Notes: generated by a model not told the origin, from the letters alone. A stretch of 64,000 bases of DNA from Gentiana macrophylla (GCA_026214975.1 CM047806.1:1676501-1740500), one strand, 5' to 3'. Shown: positions 1 to 11,683, numbered from the stretch's first letter. A program made the numbers and translations.

Positions 1-1
1 A

Positions 2-529
2 GCAACTCTACACCTTGGTATCTCTCTCAAAGCATCCTCTAATCTCAACTTATATGCATTCTCAGATGCAGATTGGGCTGCCTGCCCTACTACAAGACGC
101 TCCATTACAGGCTACTGCACTTTCCTGGGTCCCAACATCATCTCTTGGTGTGCCAAGAAGCAACCAACAATCTCCAGATCAAGTACAGAAGCAGAATACA
201 GAGCTATGGCTCATACAGCTGCTGAAATCACTTGGCTTACAAATCTGTTCAAAGAACTTCATGTTACCCTGCCTACCATTCCTACACTACTATGTGATAA
301 TCTCAGTTCCCTTTATATGACTATAAATCCTGTCTTCCATGCAAGGAGCAAACATATTGAGCTTGACTACCACTATGTGAGAGAACAAGTAGCCAGAAAA
401 CTCTTGATCACCAAGCATGTTTCCTCTCAGAACCAGCTGGCCGACATATTTACAAAGCCTCTGCCCAAACATGTCTTTCAGAAACTCAGAGACAAACTCA
501 GCCTACTCCCAAGTCCTAGCCTCGTTTGA
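2..529 (+). CDS. Ty1/copia polyprotein, RNase H end (partial, runs off the left edge)
   Basis: This is the C-terminal RNase H domain of a copia-type retrotransposon polyprotein, which removes the RNA strand during reverse transcription. Frame 2 is open from the window edge to the TGA at 527-529, so the visible part is undamaged. Expected acidic residues are visible: Asp in SDADWA, Glu in STEAEYRAMA and Asp in LLCDN. The conserved tail follows (NPVFHARSKHIELDYHYVRE, then QLADIFTKPL). A purine-rich tract and an LTR follow directly, as expected at the 3' end of such an element. The gag, protease, integrase and most of the reverse transcriptase lie outside the window. The family assignment is firm; whether the whole element is intact cannot be judged. 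Confidence 0.92.
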   Translation, partial: ATLHLGISLKASSNLNLYAFSDADWAACPTTRRSITGYCTFLGPNIISWCAKKQPTISRSSTEAEYRAMAHTAAEITWLTNLFKELHVTLPTIPTLLCDNLSSLYMTINPVFHARSKHIELDYHYVREQVARKLLITKHVSSQNQLADIFTKPLPKHVFQKLRDKLSLLPSPSLV

Positions 530-950
530 GGGGGAGTATTAACAGATTACATGCAATCCCATGCAAGATTCATGCACGTTTTGTGCTGTATTATCAAACG
601 ACATCATCAAAATCAGTTGAATTAATTTAAATCATGATTAAGGAGAGATAAGGTTGGTTTGGAGAGATAAGGAAGAGTTTTTAATCATGATAATGCTGAG
701 TAATATTTCGGTGATATAAGAGTTTGATGGCTATTTAGTCTCTTGTGTAGTGATAGCTAGGATAGCTTGATATGGTTGCTAGTTCAAAATTTAAATCAGA
801 AATTGTATTATCCGGCTATTATCTTATGCTTAAGGCTTAGATTAGGGCTAATGCCTCCCTATATAAACAGGCACATCCTCTGTACTGGTTTTTAAGAAAA
901 ATTCATCGAATAAAAAAGGATTCATATGCTTTATATTGTGTTTTTCTTCA
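528..950 (+). repeat. Polypurine tract and 3' LTR of the left-edge copia element
   Basis: The purine tract GAGGGGGAG at 528-536 directly follows the RNase H stop codon and primes plus-strand synthesis in this family. The LTR then runs from about 537 (TATTAACAG...) to about 950 (...TTTTTCTTCA), roughly 414 bp. A TATA-like CTATATAAACAG lies near 860. The other LTR is outside the window, so the right boundary is inferred from the usual ...CA ending and may be off by some bases. Confidence 0.7.
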
Positions 951-1155
951 AATTCCATTGAATATATAAGAAACAGGAGGGAAAGAGTTTCACTGAATGC
1001 AAAAACAAAAGTATAAAAATAAAATAATAAAGTATGTTGAATGCATGATAATAGGAGTATGTTTTAATGCTGTCTTTACCCCTTAAAAAAAACGCTGTCT
1101 TTATCTGTCATTATAAATAAAATAGCGCGATTGAGGCGATTAAGTAAAAAATAAT
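951..1155. other. AT-rich spacer
   Basis: No coding sequence, RNA gene or clear repeat structure is visible here. Short A-runs occur throughout. Confidence 0.5.
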
Positions 1156-1546
1156 ATGGAAAATTAGGGATAAGGACATAATCTGAAATAGTTTTAAGTA
1201 ACAGGACAACTACATATTTTTTATAGGGAGAAGGACAATCGCATAATTTTTATAGCGAGAAGACAAACAGTGAATCCCGAAATCAATGAATCTCCCAAAT
1301 GAATCCCGAAATCGGTGAATTTCGACGGTGAATCCCGACAATGAATCCTAAAATTAGTGAATTTAAATCGATGAATTTTGAAAATTAGTGAATTTCGACG
1401 ATTGAATTTCGTCAATTGAATTTAAACAATGAATTTCAACACAAGTGAATTTCGACAGTGAATAAATAGTTTTGTCCTTTATGCAAAAGTTTCAAAAAAC
1501 TGTCCTTCTACTCAATTGATGAAATATTTCTGTCCTTCTCCCTCAT
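1156..1546. repeat. Inverted-repeat element filled with degenerate minisatellite
   Basis: Between about 1262 and 1465 the sequence is a degenerate tandem array of a 12-20 bp unit resembling GTGAATTTCGACG or TGAATCCCGAAATC. The array is flanked by AGGACA-rich arms in opposite orientation. On the left there are repeated AGGACAA units with TTTTTATAGGGAGAAGGAC near 1218-1236; on the right CTGTCCTTCTCCCTC lies near 1530-1545. This suggests a non-autonomous DNA element, but I found no target-site duplication, so the limits are approximate. It resembles the longer element at 3238-4172 in design. Confidence 0.45.
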
Positions 1547-1837
1547 TCCCCCAAAATAATAATATCAAAACAGATCTTAAGAAGATCATTAAATTCTCAC
1601 TAAAAAAAAGATTATGATTTCTGATTGTGTAAAAATTAAATTCTCACTAAAAAAAAAAATTATGATTTCTGATTGTGTAAATCAAGGCAAAAATGTTTGA
1701 ATAATTATATAGGAAAAAGAAATCCAGACGCGGGCTCTCGAAAATTCACTACATTCAAATTACGATACCTTACCCAAAAAAAATAAAAAAAAAAAAAATA
1801 CTACATATGCACATTGCCACACACACATACACTATCT
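1547..1837. other. AT-rich spacer with a short internal duplication
   Basis: No gene is visible. A stretch containing AAATTCTCACTAAAAAAAA and TTATGATTTCTGATTGTG occurs twice in tandem at about 1590-1680. Confidence 0.4.
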
Positions 1838-2010
1838 AAGGCTCTAAACGAGTCAAGTTACTCGTGAGCAGCTCGAGAATGATTTGAGGCAGAACACAAC
1901 TAGACTGATTTAAATAAGTTCGAACTTGATATTGACTCGATTCAACGAATGATACTCGAGCAAAGCAATAATTGATTCGGTTACTTGCGAGAAAGCTCGA
2001 ATACATATTT

Positions 2011-2192
2011 GAGAGACTTTATGGTGCAACGGTTGTAAGAAGGTTGTACCAAGTGGCATACATTAGAGCCTCTAATTTTTATTCTCTTTCACATAATACA
2101 CTTTTATCGTGTGTGAGAGGTTAGAAATGAATGGTTGTAATGTATGCCACTTGGTACAACCTTGCTACAACGGTTGTATTATAAAATTTGTC
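2011..2192 (+). mobile_element. Mutator-like MITE, 182 bp, with 9-bp target duplication (copy 1)
   Basis: Terminal inverted repeats of about 53 bp carry GGTTGTACCAAGTGGCATAC on the left and its complement on the right. The ends are GAGAGACTTT and AAATTTGTC. Perfect 9-bp direct repeats TACATATTT (2002-2010 and 2193-2201) flank it. A 9-bp target duplication with long terminal inverted repeats is typical of Mutator-like elements. A second copy lies in reverse orientation at 23396-23578. It has no coding capacity. Confidence 0.85.
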
Positions 2193-2336
2193 TACATATT
2201 TATATACAATTAAGAAAATCATACTCCATATATGAATTTATACATATATACATACCTATAATATTACTATAAAAATGTGTATATGGATATTTAAAATTAA
2301 TTAATTATTATATCAAATGTTTAAGTTTTCATTGAT

Positions 2337-3114
2337 GTCTGGCATGCGGCTGTTAGGTGAGTATGTGGCATGTACTCCTTAAGTGTGAGTTAGCTGTGCA
2401 GGTGTGGAAGCTGTCCCCCGTCGGCCATTTGGTGCGTTCGGTAAAGGCATCAGATTTTAAGGATTTCTTTTATGAAGTTGGCGAGGGAGCAGTCCAAGGA
2501 AGAGCTTGGGGAGCTCGTTGTTTGGCTGATGTGAAAGATTTGAAAGGTGAGCTGCAGTGCAGTGTTTGATGGCCAGGCCGTTTATGTCTCGCGAGTCTGC
2601 TCTATGGGGTTGTTTGATGGCCAGGCCGTTTATCTTCATTGCAATGTGGATGCTTCAGTCACCCATCTAGTGGCAGGAGAGGGCTTGATATTTCGCGATC
2701 ATCAGGGGTCCATTTTGGCGTCCTTCTCGTATCATTCTGACCCTTGGATTGAGGTTGTGTCTATGAAGATGTTGGCGATTTTACTGACACTTGTTGAGGG
2801 CCAAAGAACAGGGGTTCCAAAGCTGATAGTGGAGAGTGACTGTTTAGAATGTGTGCAGAGCTCTCATGTGCGACGAAGGATCTCTTCCTTGGGCCGTTTA
2901 AGGCTTGACTGTCTCCTTGAGGCTTCTAAGTTTTCTTTTATCCAGTATTTTTTTTTATCAGGCACACGGGGAATGTTGTGGCTTATCTTTTAACTAAGCA
3001 TTGTCTTTTTCTCAAGATGTTATTTCTAGGATACTCAGCCCCGATGGATGTGAACAGTGCATCTTTGGCACATTTGGTTAGCTAATAAAAGCATTTTTTT
3101 TTTCAAAAACAAAA
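2337..3114 (+). mobile_element. 5'-truncated LINE remnant with RNase H-like domain
   Basis: This is the 3' end of a non-LTR retrotransposon, inserted in R1. A 14-bp target duplication, AAGTTTTCATTGAT, flanks it (2323-2336 and 3115-3128), and the right end is an A-rich tail after TAATAAAAGC. In one frame (about 2634-2993) a plant LINE-type RNase H-like domain can be read: NVDASVT, EGLIFRDHQGSILASFS and LIVESDCLECVQ. Further upstream CXHVLLKCELAVQVW resembles the end of a zf-RVT domain in another frame, so there is at least one frameshift. A 23-bp segment is repeated 48 bp apart (2563-2585 and 2611-2633), which is not expected of a functional domain. It is a dead copy. Confidence 0.8.
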
Positions 3115-3237
3115 AAGTTTTCATTGATTTTATGTATTTTGTGCAGGGTCATCTATCATATATTTTGAATAAAAATAATGGATTTTTGTCCAAAAGGACA
3201 AACTAATAAATTTATTAGGCTACAAGTACATGGATGA

Positions 3238-4172
3238 TTAGATTGGACAAAACTTAATTAACATTACCAAAATACCCTTTGGCTAATTAAACATAATTAC
3301 CCAATTAATCTTTCCCTCATCCATCATCATTCAAAAATGTATCCATCGGCATCAGCGTTCTAGCAGCAGCAGCGTTCAAAACTCCTTCTTCTTCTTCCAA
3401 TCACAAAGAGTAGCAGATGGGTGATGATTCATGGCGGCCGGAATCGTCCATGGTGGTGATTGGATTCTCTGATTTTGTCCATTGATTGATTTATTCACTG
3501 CTTCTTCATTCCTAATCTGTTTAATTCAATTTCGAATCAAATCCTGCAACCAAATCCTTACAATTTTGGAAGGTTGTGATTTCGAGTAACGGCAACACGA
3601 ATTCTTCATGGTATGGGCTGCGGATTCTTCACGATTTGATGCTGCCACCGAGGTAACACCACCGCAGCAACTCTGTTGGAGGGAGTTTGGGGGGCTGAAT
3701 ATAAAGCAACGAGTTGGTTCGCCGGAGGGTTTGGTTGGAGAAGAACCGGAGGGTTTGATGCTGTTATTACATTTTTTTTTGATGTACTTTATATATTTTA
3801 TGGGCTGTTACTATTTGTTTATTACCCGTTACTACATTTTACGGGGCTGTTACTATTTGTTTTTAGTCTGTTACTACTTGTTTTTAGGATGTTGCGACAT
3901 TTTATGGATCATTATTTACTTGTTTATTGGCGTTACTTATATTTTACGGGTTGTTATTACTTGTTTTAAGATCATTCTTACTTGTTTTTAGGTACATTAT
4001 TTCTTTTCATTGGGTGTTACGATTTTTTTCGAGGTTGTTACTACTTGTTTTTAGATCATTCTATTTTTCATTGGATGTTCTGACATTTTATGGGTTATTC
4101 TACTTCTTCCTCTACTGTTACAATTAAAATTATAAAGGCATTTTGTCATTATATTTAGCAATTGTCCTTACT
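3238..4172. repeat. Minisatellite-filled inverted-repeat element (about 0.9 kb)
   Basis: The ends are imperfect inverted repeats. The left reads GGACAAAACTTAATTAAC...CCAAAATACCCTTT, and the complement of the right reads GGACAATTGCTAAATATAA...CAAAATGCCTTT. From about 3755 to 4115 the interior is a degenerate tandem array of TTACTACTTGTTTTTAG and TGTTACGACATTTTATGGG units. Long open frames in the array (such as 3608-3991) come from low complexity and lack protein character. No target duplication was identified, so the boundaries are approximate. Confidence 0.45.
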
Positions 4173-5616
4173 ATTCGATTTTGAAATTTGTCATACTCTG
4201 ACTCATTTATCATTTTTTTCATCTTCTTAAATTTCTTCCCTAAAAATAATGTTTGGAATTCAAGATAATATGTTCACATTTCTAAATATATAGTAGAAAC
4301 TAATAGATGAATCATTTCTAAATACATATGAAACGACGTAGTTTTTATTTAGACACCAAAATTAGACATAAATTGGAAATGTGATCTCATCCCCTTTTGA
4401 AGGGAAATTGTCATGTTGGATTTTAATATGATGCATACCGAACGATTCGTTCTTTCGAAAATACTCGGATTTCGCAAGTAGTTTGTTACAAAGGCAGTGG
4501 CATCCCGATTTTCCTATGAAGGGAAACACAACACCATAAAAAATAGGCACTTAACAAAAACACCTTACATTTTTATTTTATTTTTTGGACTTAAAAACAC
4601 CGTACATTATGTGTATAAATTATCAATCTACCTATGGCATCCCGCCTACGTTTTCTTACCACACCTAGAATCGGTTTTTCGATGGTCTATCATATAATTC
4701 ATCGATCATAATTAGAGCGTCGCAGCAGATTTATGGGTGACTAAAAGACCCGGTATAAAACATTACCTTTTTGAAAAAAGATTCGATGACTGTATCAAAA
4801 AATCTCCTAATTAATCAGCATGAGGTTGCAATAGAGGAGTTTCTTTCTCCTATTTCGTCCCTTTAAAGTTTCTCGAAATCAATACCTACAATTATGAGGA
4901 AAAAATCAGCATAATCAATTATCTCAACAGCTGCAGCTTCAAAAATATTAAGAGAGAAAAAAACATTGAAATCAATCAACCTTATTACACGGTCGTATAT
5001 ATTCATTTCAACTCCTAATCCTCTGACTCACTTATCACTTAAAGGATTAACTCTATCATTACCCCTATAATATATCTGTTGAAAATAATGAATTTAAGTA
5101 TGGATTATACATTCACATGTTTTTTTTTCAAATTTAAATCGAGAAAAATTGCATACTTGCTTCATTTTCATTAAAAAGTAGTAGCAATAACACCATGTCT
5201 AGCAATAACCAAAAGTAGTTGGTAAATAGATTAAATTGTACTCTATAAATTTTTATCAGTTTATTAAACAAACGATGACGAACAATCTCGTGACCTAAAC
5301 AAACCAACTTTAAACGCTAGAAACTCATCAGAGACGAGTTTACAACACTAGTGATAAATGAGTTTTTTATTTACTGTTTATTATATGGGGAGTTTTTATT
5401 TATTTATAATTTATCAATATCTCAATAATTAAATAATAAAATAATTAAGCCCTTGTTTTTGGGTTGGGACGCCAGCTAATTATAAGATAGTGCCAAAATT
5501 ATTTCTTAATTAGAACCTATAATATTAAGGAAAACCAAAAAATATTGCAATCATCACCGATTCTAAAACCATAACAGTACTTTAGCGAAGATTTTTTTTT
5601 AAAGTCAACTAAGCTA
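4173..5616. other. AT-rich intergenic DNA upstream of the F-box pseudogene
   Basis: I see no supportable gene or structured repeat in this 1.4 kb. Short open frames near 4362-4697 have no recognisable domain. The last few hundred bases would hold the former promoter of the gene at 5617. Confidence 0.4.
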
Positions 5617-6785
5617 ATGGCAAATTTATTAGATCTTCCGGACGATATACCGGCACTGATAGCAAAACTGTTGAAAAAGCTTGAAGATTTCACATGCTTC
5701 AGAAGCGTTTCGAGATCCTTGCGTGCTGCGGCAAAGAAAGAGTATTTTGAGGGCCTCCTGTTACGGCAGAGAACACCCCATCTGTTGCTTCCAGCCACCA
5801 AAGACGGAAAAGATGATATCCGTGAGCTATATAGTTGGTTGAAGGCGAATGGATTGTGGGCTTCCGTAGAAGTTCCCAACTTTAAGCGCAAGAAGTGCTT
5901 TGAATCGTTGGGGTGGTTGCTAGTTGTCGAAGAAGATGGTAGTATGTGTCTGTTAGATCCTTTTTCTGGCACCGAGATTCCCGTACCACATCAAAACGTA
6001 CACCTTCCCGGATTACGGGTGGATCGAGACTGATGAGTATGTATTTATTCAGAAGATGGTGCTTTCATCAAGACCAAACGAGAATTCTAACTTTGTTTTG
6101 ATGGTCATATGAGGAAGTGACGGACATTTGTGTTTCTGGAGGTTAGGAGACAAAGCATGGAACATGATCGATAGATTCGATACCATAAATATATGGTTTA
6201 AAGATGTTGTGTATGATGGCGGCGTTGAAAATTTTTATGCCATCAATTGCCTGGGAATGGTTTGGGTATTCAACCTTACTGCACGGTTATCCGGTGATGA
6301 CCATGTTGATGGTCATATGATTACAGATTGTGGGCCCGTTGTATCCAAATCCAACAAAAAATCTATATATCTTTAAAACTGTTGATCATACTTTGCTGCT
6401 TATTACAAGAACAACAACAAATTCAGGTAATTATTATGGTTTGCCTCGTGAAACTACTGGATTTCAAGTGTACGAAGTTGATATACCGACAGGCACATGG
6501 AAAGAGATTTATAGTCTGGGAAACATGGCCGTCTTCCTTGGCCACAATTCCACCATAGGTGTGGATGCCTCTAGGTTTTCAGATATTAAAGCCAATCATA
6601 TTTATTTCACGGATGAATATTGTGTACCTTTTGACATTGAATTTCCACACTTTGTTGGAACAAAAGATGGTGGCATGGATATTGGTATATATAATATGGA
6701 AACGGGAACTGTTGAGCCAATTTATTCAATGCAGTTGTTGTTGAGCAAAGTTTCTTCGTCCACATGGATTACCTCTTGTTTCTAA
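5617..6785 (+). pseudogene. F-box protein with KIB1-4 (DUF295) beta-propeller, broken copy 1
   Basis: Intact members of this family are substrate adaptors of SCF ubiquitin ligases, with an N-terminal F-box that binds SKP1 and a DUF295/KIB propeller. The ATG at 5617 starts MANLLDLPDDIPALIAKLL, followed by an F-box-like SVSRSLRAAAKKEYFEGL. The alignment to the intact paralogue at 30882-32081 then continues through SLGWLLVVEEDGSMCLLDP, CFWRLGDKAW, IPTGTWKEIYSLGNMAVFLG and the C-terminal SSSTWITSCF ending in TAA at 6783-6785. Three lesions separate these blocks: a frameshift near 6018, an in-frame TGA at 6110-6112 and a frameshift near 6345. The intact paralogue is uninterrupted here, so unseen introns do not explain them. 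Without them the length would be about 389 codons, close to the paralogue's 399. Confidence 0.85.
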
Positions 6786-7246
6786 GTGTTACAATAAGTT
6801 GTATTCTTTTTTATTATTCATGTAATTACTACTTTTTTTTTTGAAATATTTCTTTCCTATTTTGTTTGTATTATTGTTCTTAGTCGTATATAGATCCGCC
6901 TATGAATTTAATGATACATTCATCTTTCTTTAGTTTTTTTATTTTTTATTTATTTTTGGTCTGTGTTGTTTAGTTGTTTATTTGGTCTTCATAGGTTTTC
7001 CTTTTGACAAAGCCGCTCTTTGAAGCCTTTTGCTTTGACAATGAGTTTCTTTGTTGTTTTGTGTCTCTTTGTATTTATGTTTAAGTCTATAATGCTCTTT
7101 GTGTTGTCCAGAGTGATCCTCCTGCTTTGTGTGTTCCATTCACGGTCCGGCTTTTAATAAAATCTTTCATTTTTCGAGAAAAAAATCATTTACTTCATTT
7201 AGCAACTCACTTACTATTAAGAGGAACATTGCACGAGATAAATAAA
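6786..7246. other. Spacer between F-box pseudogene and copia element
   Basis: This T-rich DNA holds no gene. The stretch 7100-7180 (GTGTTCCATTCACGGTCCGG, then TTTTAATAAAATC and an A-run) looks like the tail of a LINE copy, but no domain remains to confirm it. Confidence 0.35.
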
Positions 7247-7251
7247 TTACA

Positions 7252-7375
7252 TATTAGAATATATTACTTTATTATCTTGTTATTTACATTTATACCTTGT
7301 AGTCTCTATATAAACTCAAATTGTCACAACATTATTTCTTAATGATGATTATTTTGTTATTCATCAAACCTAATA
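7252..7375 (+). repeat. 5' LTR (124 bp) of the TA-ended copia element
   Basis: It starts TATTAGAATATATTAC and ends ATCAAACCTAATA, immediately followed by the primer-binding site. A TATA box CTATATAAAC lies near 7308. It is much shorter than most copia LTRs. Confidence 0.9.
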
Positions 7376-7475
7376 TGGTATCGTGAGCTTTTTTGATCCC
7401 AAAATTTTTTTTTTTTTTTTTTTTCTTCTTCCGGCCCTGCTAGGCCTTGCCGCCGCGGCCGGCGTCTCTGTTGCC

Positions 7476-10400
7476 ATGGCGATTCCGCCTCCATCACTCG
7501 TCCGCTGCTCTCACCGGTGCCGCAGCGTCGCCGCCTCTCTCCTCTCTGCTGCGGCCGCCGCGACTCTTTGTTCTCTCCCACCACCCGGGTCATCCCATGC
7601 TCCGATCAAGCTTGATGGCAAAAACTTTACCGCCTGGAAGCTCCAATTAACTACCTTGCTCACAGGCCATGGTCTTCTCGGTTACGTCACTGGTGCTTCA
7701 CCCCAGCCGCCTCTCACCTCACCGCTGCGCGGTGAAGTTACCCAAAATCCGGCTTATCTCCGGTGGATACAACAGGATGCTTTGATCATAATCGCTTCGG
7801 GTTACGTAGACAAGGGATTATATGGCTACGATTCAACACACCGAAAATTCTAAACAGGCGTGGGACACTCTTCTCGACACGTTTGGGAAACAAAGCAAGG
7901 GTCGTGTTCAACATCTCAAACTGCGCTTAAATTCTATTACCAAAGGTACAATGTCCATTTCTCAGTACTTCACTGCCATTAAAAATGTTGCTGATGATCT
8001 TGCGGCTCTTGATGCAAAGGTACTGATGATGACTTGGTTGAATTAATTTTAAAAAATCTTGGTAGTGATTATCGTGGTCTCGCTGCCATTCGTGCTCGTG
8101 ATGATACTATTTCTATGCCGTTGTTACATGAAAAATTACTTATGCATGAAGCGTCACTTTTACATAGTCCGTCTGTTGCACCCCCTGCGTATACTGCTTT
8201 CCCTGCTTATCCTTCCCCCCGTCCCATGCATGTTCCGGACAATACCTCTTATTCCCCTTACCAAAGAACTCCTCGGCCCCCTCCTCTCCTGCCGACAGCT
8301 CCCAGTCCCTACCCGAGACCCCAAACGCATGTCCCTTCCCCCAAAACTGCGTCTGCCCGCCCCTCTAAACCCTATCAAGGCTTCTGCCAACTCTGTGGTG
8401 TCCAGGGTCATGTTGCCACTCGTTGCACCGCTTACCTCTCTACAATAATCTCCCACGTCCACCCGTAAAACCAAGGTCCCTCTCGGCCTCCTCGGCGACC
8501 TCATGCTCATGTCGCCCACGCCGCCCTCCTCCCAAATTCCTCTCTGCAGAGACTCGATCCTTCCGCTACTTGGATGCTTGATAGTGGTGCCTCTCATCAT
8601 ATGACGCAGAACTCAATCTACTATCTCTTCACTCTCCCTACCAAGGTATGGATCGTATTATCATTGGTGATGGTAGCTCTTTGGCTATCACTCACATTGG
8701 TTCTACCTATCTTTCATCCTTCAAGTTAAATCATGTGCTTTGTGTACCTTCTCTTTCTCGCAATTTATTATCTGTCCGAGAAAAGTTTGCCATGATAATT
8801 TCGTTTATTGAATTCTTATCTCGATTCGTTTTGGTGAAGGATTTGAAGATCGGCAAATGCCTCCACCAAGGACAAGTCGGTGATGGAGCCTATGTGTGGT
8901 CCTCCAAAGCTCTCTTTGCCTTTTCGCTTCCAAAGCTTGCGCCACTTGGCATCTCCGCCGCGCCATCCTGCTTTTCTATTATTCAGAATCTTGCAAGCAA
9001 TAATTTTTAGAATTATCTTTGTTTCACATTCTTCTTGTGATTCTTGCTTATGTAATAAGAGCCATAGGCTCCTTTTTCGGATTCCACTTTGTCTACTAAT
9101 CGCCCTTTGGAAGTTATTTATTCTCGATGTTTGGTCATCACCGCTTTACTCTGTTGATAATTTTAAATATTATGTTCTCTTTGTTGATCATTTCACTCGT
9201 TACATGTGGATATACCCACTTGCTCAGAATCGACGTATATAATACTTTCATTAAATTCAAAAACTATGTCGAAAAATTGTTAGATGTTCCTATCAAAACG
9301 CTTCTGATCTCGATAATGGCACTGAGTACATTAAGTTACGTCCCTTTCTCCGAGCATGGCATCTCTCATTTCACTTCCCCACCTACACCCCGCAAAGACA
9401 ACGGCATCTCTCGAACGCCGGCACTTGCATATAGCCGAAACCGCCCTCACTCTTCTTGCCCATGCCAAAATCCCCGTCACCTATTGGTCCTATGCCGTTA
9501 GTACCACGGTTTACCTCATCAATCGCATGCCCACTAAAAATCTTAATATGCTTTCACCACATCTCAAGCTCTTTTCCAAGCCTCCCAATTACTCTAAGCT
9601 CCGCGTCTTGGTTTGCCTTTGCTATCCATGGCTTAAACCATACAATCCTCACAAGCTTGCACCTACATCCAAGCCATGCATATTTCTTGGTTATGCCTCA
9701 CCCAAAGCGCTTATCTTTGCTATGACGTCTCGAGTCCCGTATGCATATTTCCCGTGATGTTCGATTTGTGGAGGACATTTTTCCTTTTGCTAGCATCTCC
9801 TCCGACTCCTCCTACCCCCGCTTAACCGCACTCCTTCCTCTCTGTCTCATGAAACCGTGGCTGTCCCTATCTCTCCACCACCCCTCACGCCCCTCGCACC
9901 ACCAGTAGGCATTTATGAGCCATCTGCAAGCCCTCCTCCTCCTCCTCTTCTTCCTCCCCACTGCCGTTCCTCTCTCTTTCCCTTCGTCACCCTCCCCGCC
10001 GCCTCCACCTCCCCTCCCCCCCACAACATCCCATGACCACTCGCTCTCAAAATCAAATCTACAAACCTCGAAAACTCTTTAACCTTCAAGCTCAACTCGC
10101 ACAATCGCTACCTGAATACGGAGCCTCAACCCTTAAGGCATTGCGTTGTCCGATGGTGTGTTGCCATGTCGATGAGTACAAAGGCGCTTTTTCGCAATGA
10201 CACGTGGTCGTTAGTTCCCTGGCGATGGTTTAAATATAGTTGGTTGTAAGTGGGTCTTCCGAATTAAACGGAACTGGATGGCTCGGTTGATAAATACAAG
10301 GCTCGGCCGGTTGCCAAAGGGTTTACACAACGTCCTGGTTTGGATTACTTCGAAACTTTTAGTCCTGTTGTTAAGCCTGTTACGATCCGTCTCGTCCCTT

Positions 10401-11683
10401 AGTATTGCGGTTTCCTTTGGTTGGTCTCTTCGCCAACTCGATGTCAATAACGCCTTCTACGGGGACACTAAATGAAGATGTGTATATGTCTCAACCACCG
10501 GGTTTGAGGATGCAACGAAACCCACTTTTGTGTGCAAACTTCGCAAGGCGATTTATGGTCTTAAGCAGGCACCTCGGGCTTGGTACCATGAGCTTAAGTC
10601 TTTTGTTCTTACCATGGGTTTTTTCAACTCTGCAGCTGATCCTTCTTTATTTGTTTATCGCACATCTACCAGCATTACTTTCCTCTTGGTATACGTCGAT
10701 GACATCATTGTTACAGGTAGCTCCAGTGAGCAGGTTCAGAGTGTTATTGAGCAGTTAGGCTCTCGGTTCTCTATCAAGGACCTTGGGCCCCTTTCGTATT
10801 TTTTGGGAGTTGAGGTCACTCATTCGACCCTTGGTTTATTACTTACGCAGACCAGGTACACACGTGAGCTGCTTTCTCAGGTTCATATGGAGGATTCTAA
10901 AGCAGTTTCCACGCCCATGCCAGCTGACGCCTTTTCGGGTGATCCTATTGTTTCTCCTCCTTATGCCGATCCGACTCGGATCGCCGTGTTTTGGGAGCCT
11001 TACGGTATTTATGCTTTACGAGTTGATATTCGATTTCTTTGTTAATAAGCTTTCCCGCTTTATGCATGCACCGCTGCAGTATCATTGGATGCTTGTCAAA
11101 CGCCTCTTGCGCTACTTGTCTGGCACTCCTACTATGGGTTTACAGTTATATCGGGAGTCTCCTTTGGCGTTACATGCCTTTTCGTGATTCGATCGGCGGA
11201 AACAGGATGCCGGATATCACGACCACCGCTTCTTCTCAGTATGTGCCAGGTTACACCTCTACCTCTGCGTATGTTGTCTTCTTTGGGCAAAACGCCATTT
11301 CATGGAGCTCCAAGAGGCAACACTCGGTCTCTCGTTCTTCCACCGGCGAGTACAGTGTGTGTTGGATACGTTGCCGAAGTTGCCTGGTGACTTATCTTCT
11401 TGCGATCTTGGTTTCTGATTACTTCACGCCCGTCATTTTACGTGACAACTTGGGCGCTTTCGCCTCGCTGCCAACCCGCTTTTCACTCCGCATTTAAAGC
11501 ACGTGGGCATTGATTATCATTTCATTCGTGAGCATGTGGAGCGTGGTCTTGTTCGTGTTGCTCGTTGTCTTCTTTGAAGACCAGGTGGGCGATGTTCTCA
11601 CCAAGCCTTTGCCACGGTTATCCTTTTCTACACTTGTTTCCAAGCTTGGGCTTCGCTCCGCTCCGCTCCGTCCGAGGAGGAGC
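7476..11683 (+). pseudogene. Decayed copia gag-pol
   Basis: Domains appear in the copia order but in shifting frames. The presumed start ATG is at 7476. The gag region is marked by LDGKNFTAWKLQLTTLLTGHG (about 7610) and WDTLLDTFGKQSKGRVQHL, with a CCHC zinc knuckle, CQLCGVQGHVATRC, near 8386-8427. The protease follows as TWMLDSGASHHM (about 8566). Integrase remnants lie between about 9120 and 9750, including a WSYA...TTVYLINRMPT block. The reverse transcriptase shows RQLDVNNAF (about 10435), KAIYGLKQAPRAWYHELK (about 10545) and the catalytic YVDDIIVTG (about 10690). The RNase H remnant is AISWSSKRQHSVSRSSTGEYS (about 11290). Many stops and frameshifts occur, including a TAA at 7851-7853. It cannot encode a working polyprotein. 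Confidence 0.88.

Larger units (their letters stand above)
1838..3175 (+). repeat. Dispersed repeat R1, copy 1, interrupted by a MITE and a LINE
   Basis: Three segments (1838-2010, 2202-2336 and 3129-3175) together match the reverse complement of 51831-52202. Shared landmarks, in order, are CTCTAAAC, ACTACTCGTGAG, the GATTTAAAT...GTTCGAACTTG region, ACTCGCGAG...GCTCGAATA, a run of ATATACATA and GTTTTCATTGAT. The breaks coincide with two insertions (2011-2192 and 2337-3114) that have their own target-site duplications. No coding capacity is visible, and the repeat class is unknown. Confidence 0.6.

Noticed and set aside
3608..4127. Overlapping open frames encoding very hydrophobic Tyr/Phe/Leu-rich peptides
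   Set aside because: They come from a degenerate TTACTACTTGTTTTT tandem array. Several frames are open at once and there is no domain or codon bias.
9812..10104. Minus-strand Gly/Arg-rich open frames
   Set aside because: They are antisense to a Pro/Ser-rich linker in the copia pol pseudogene; composition alone explains them.
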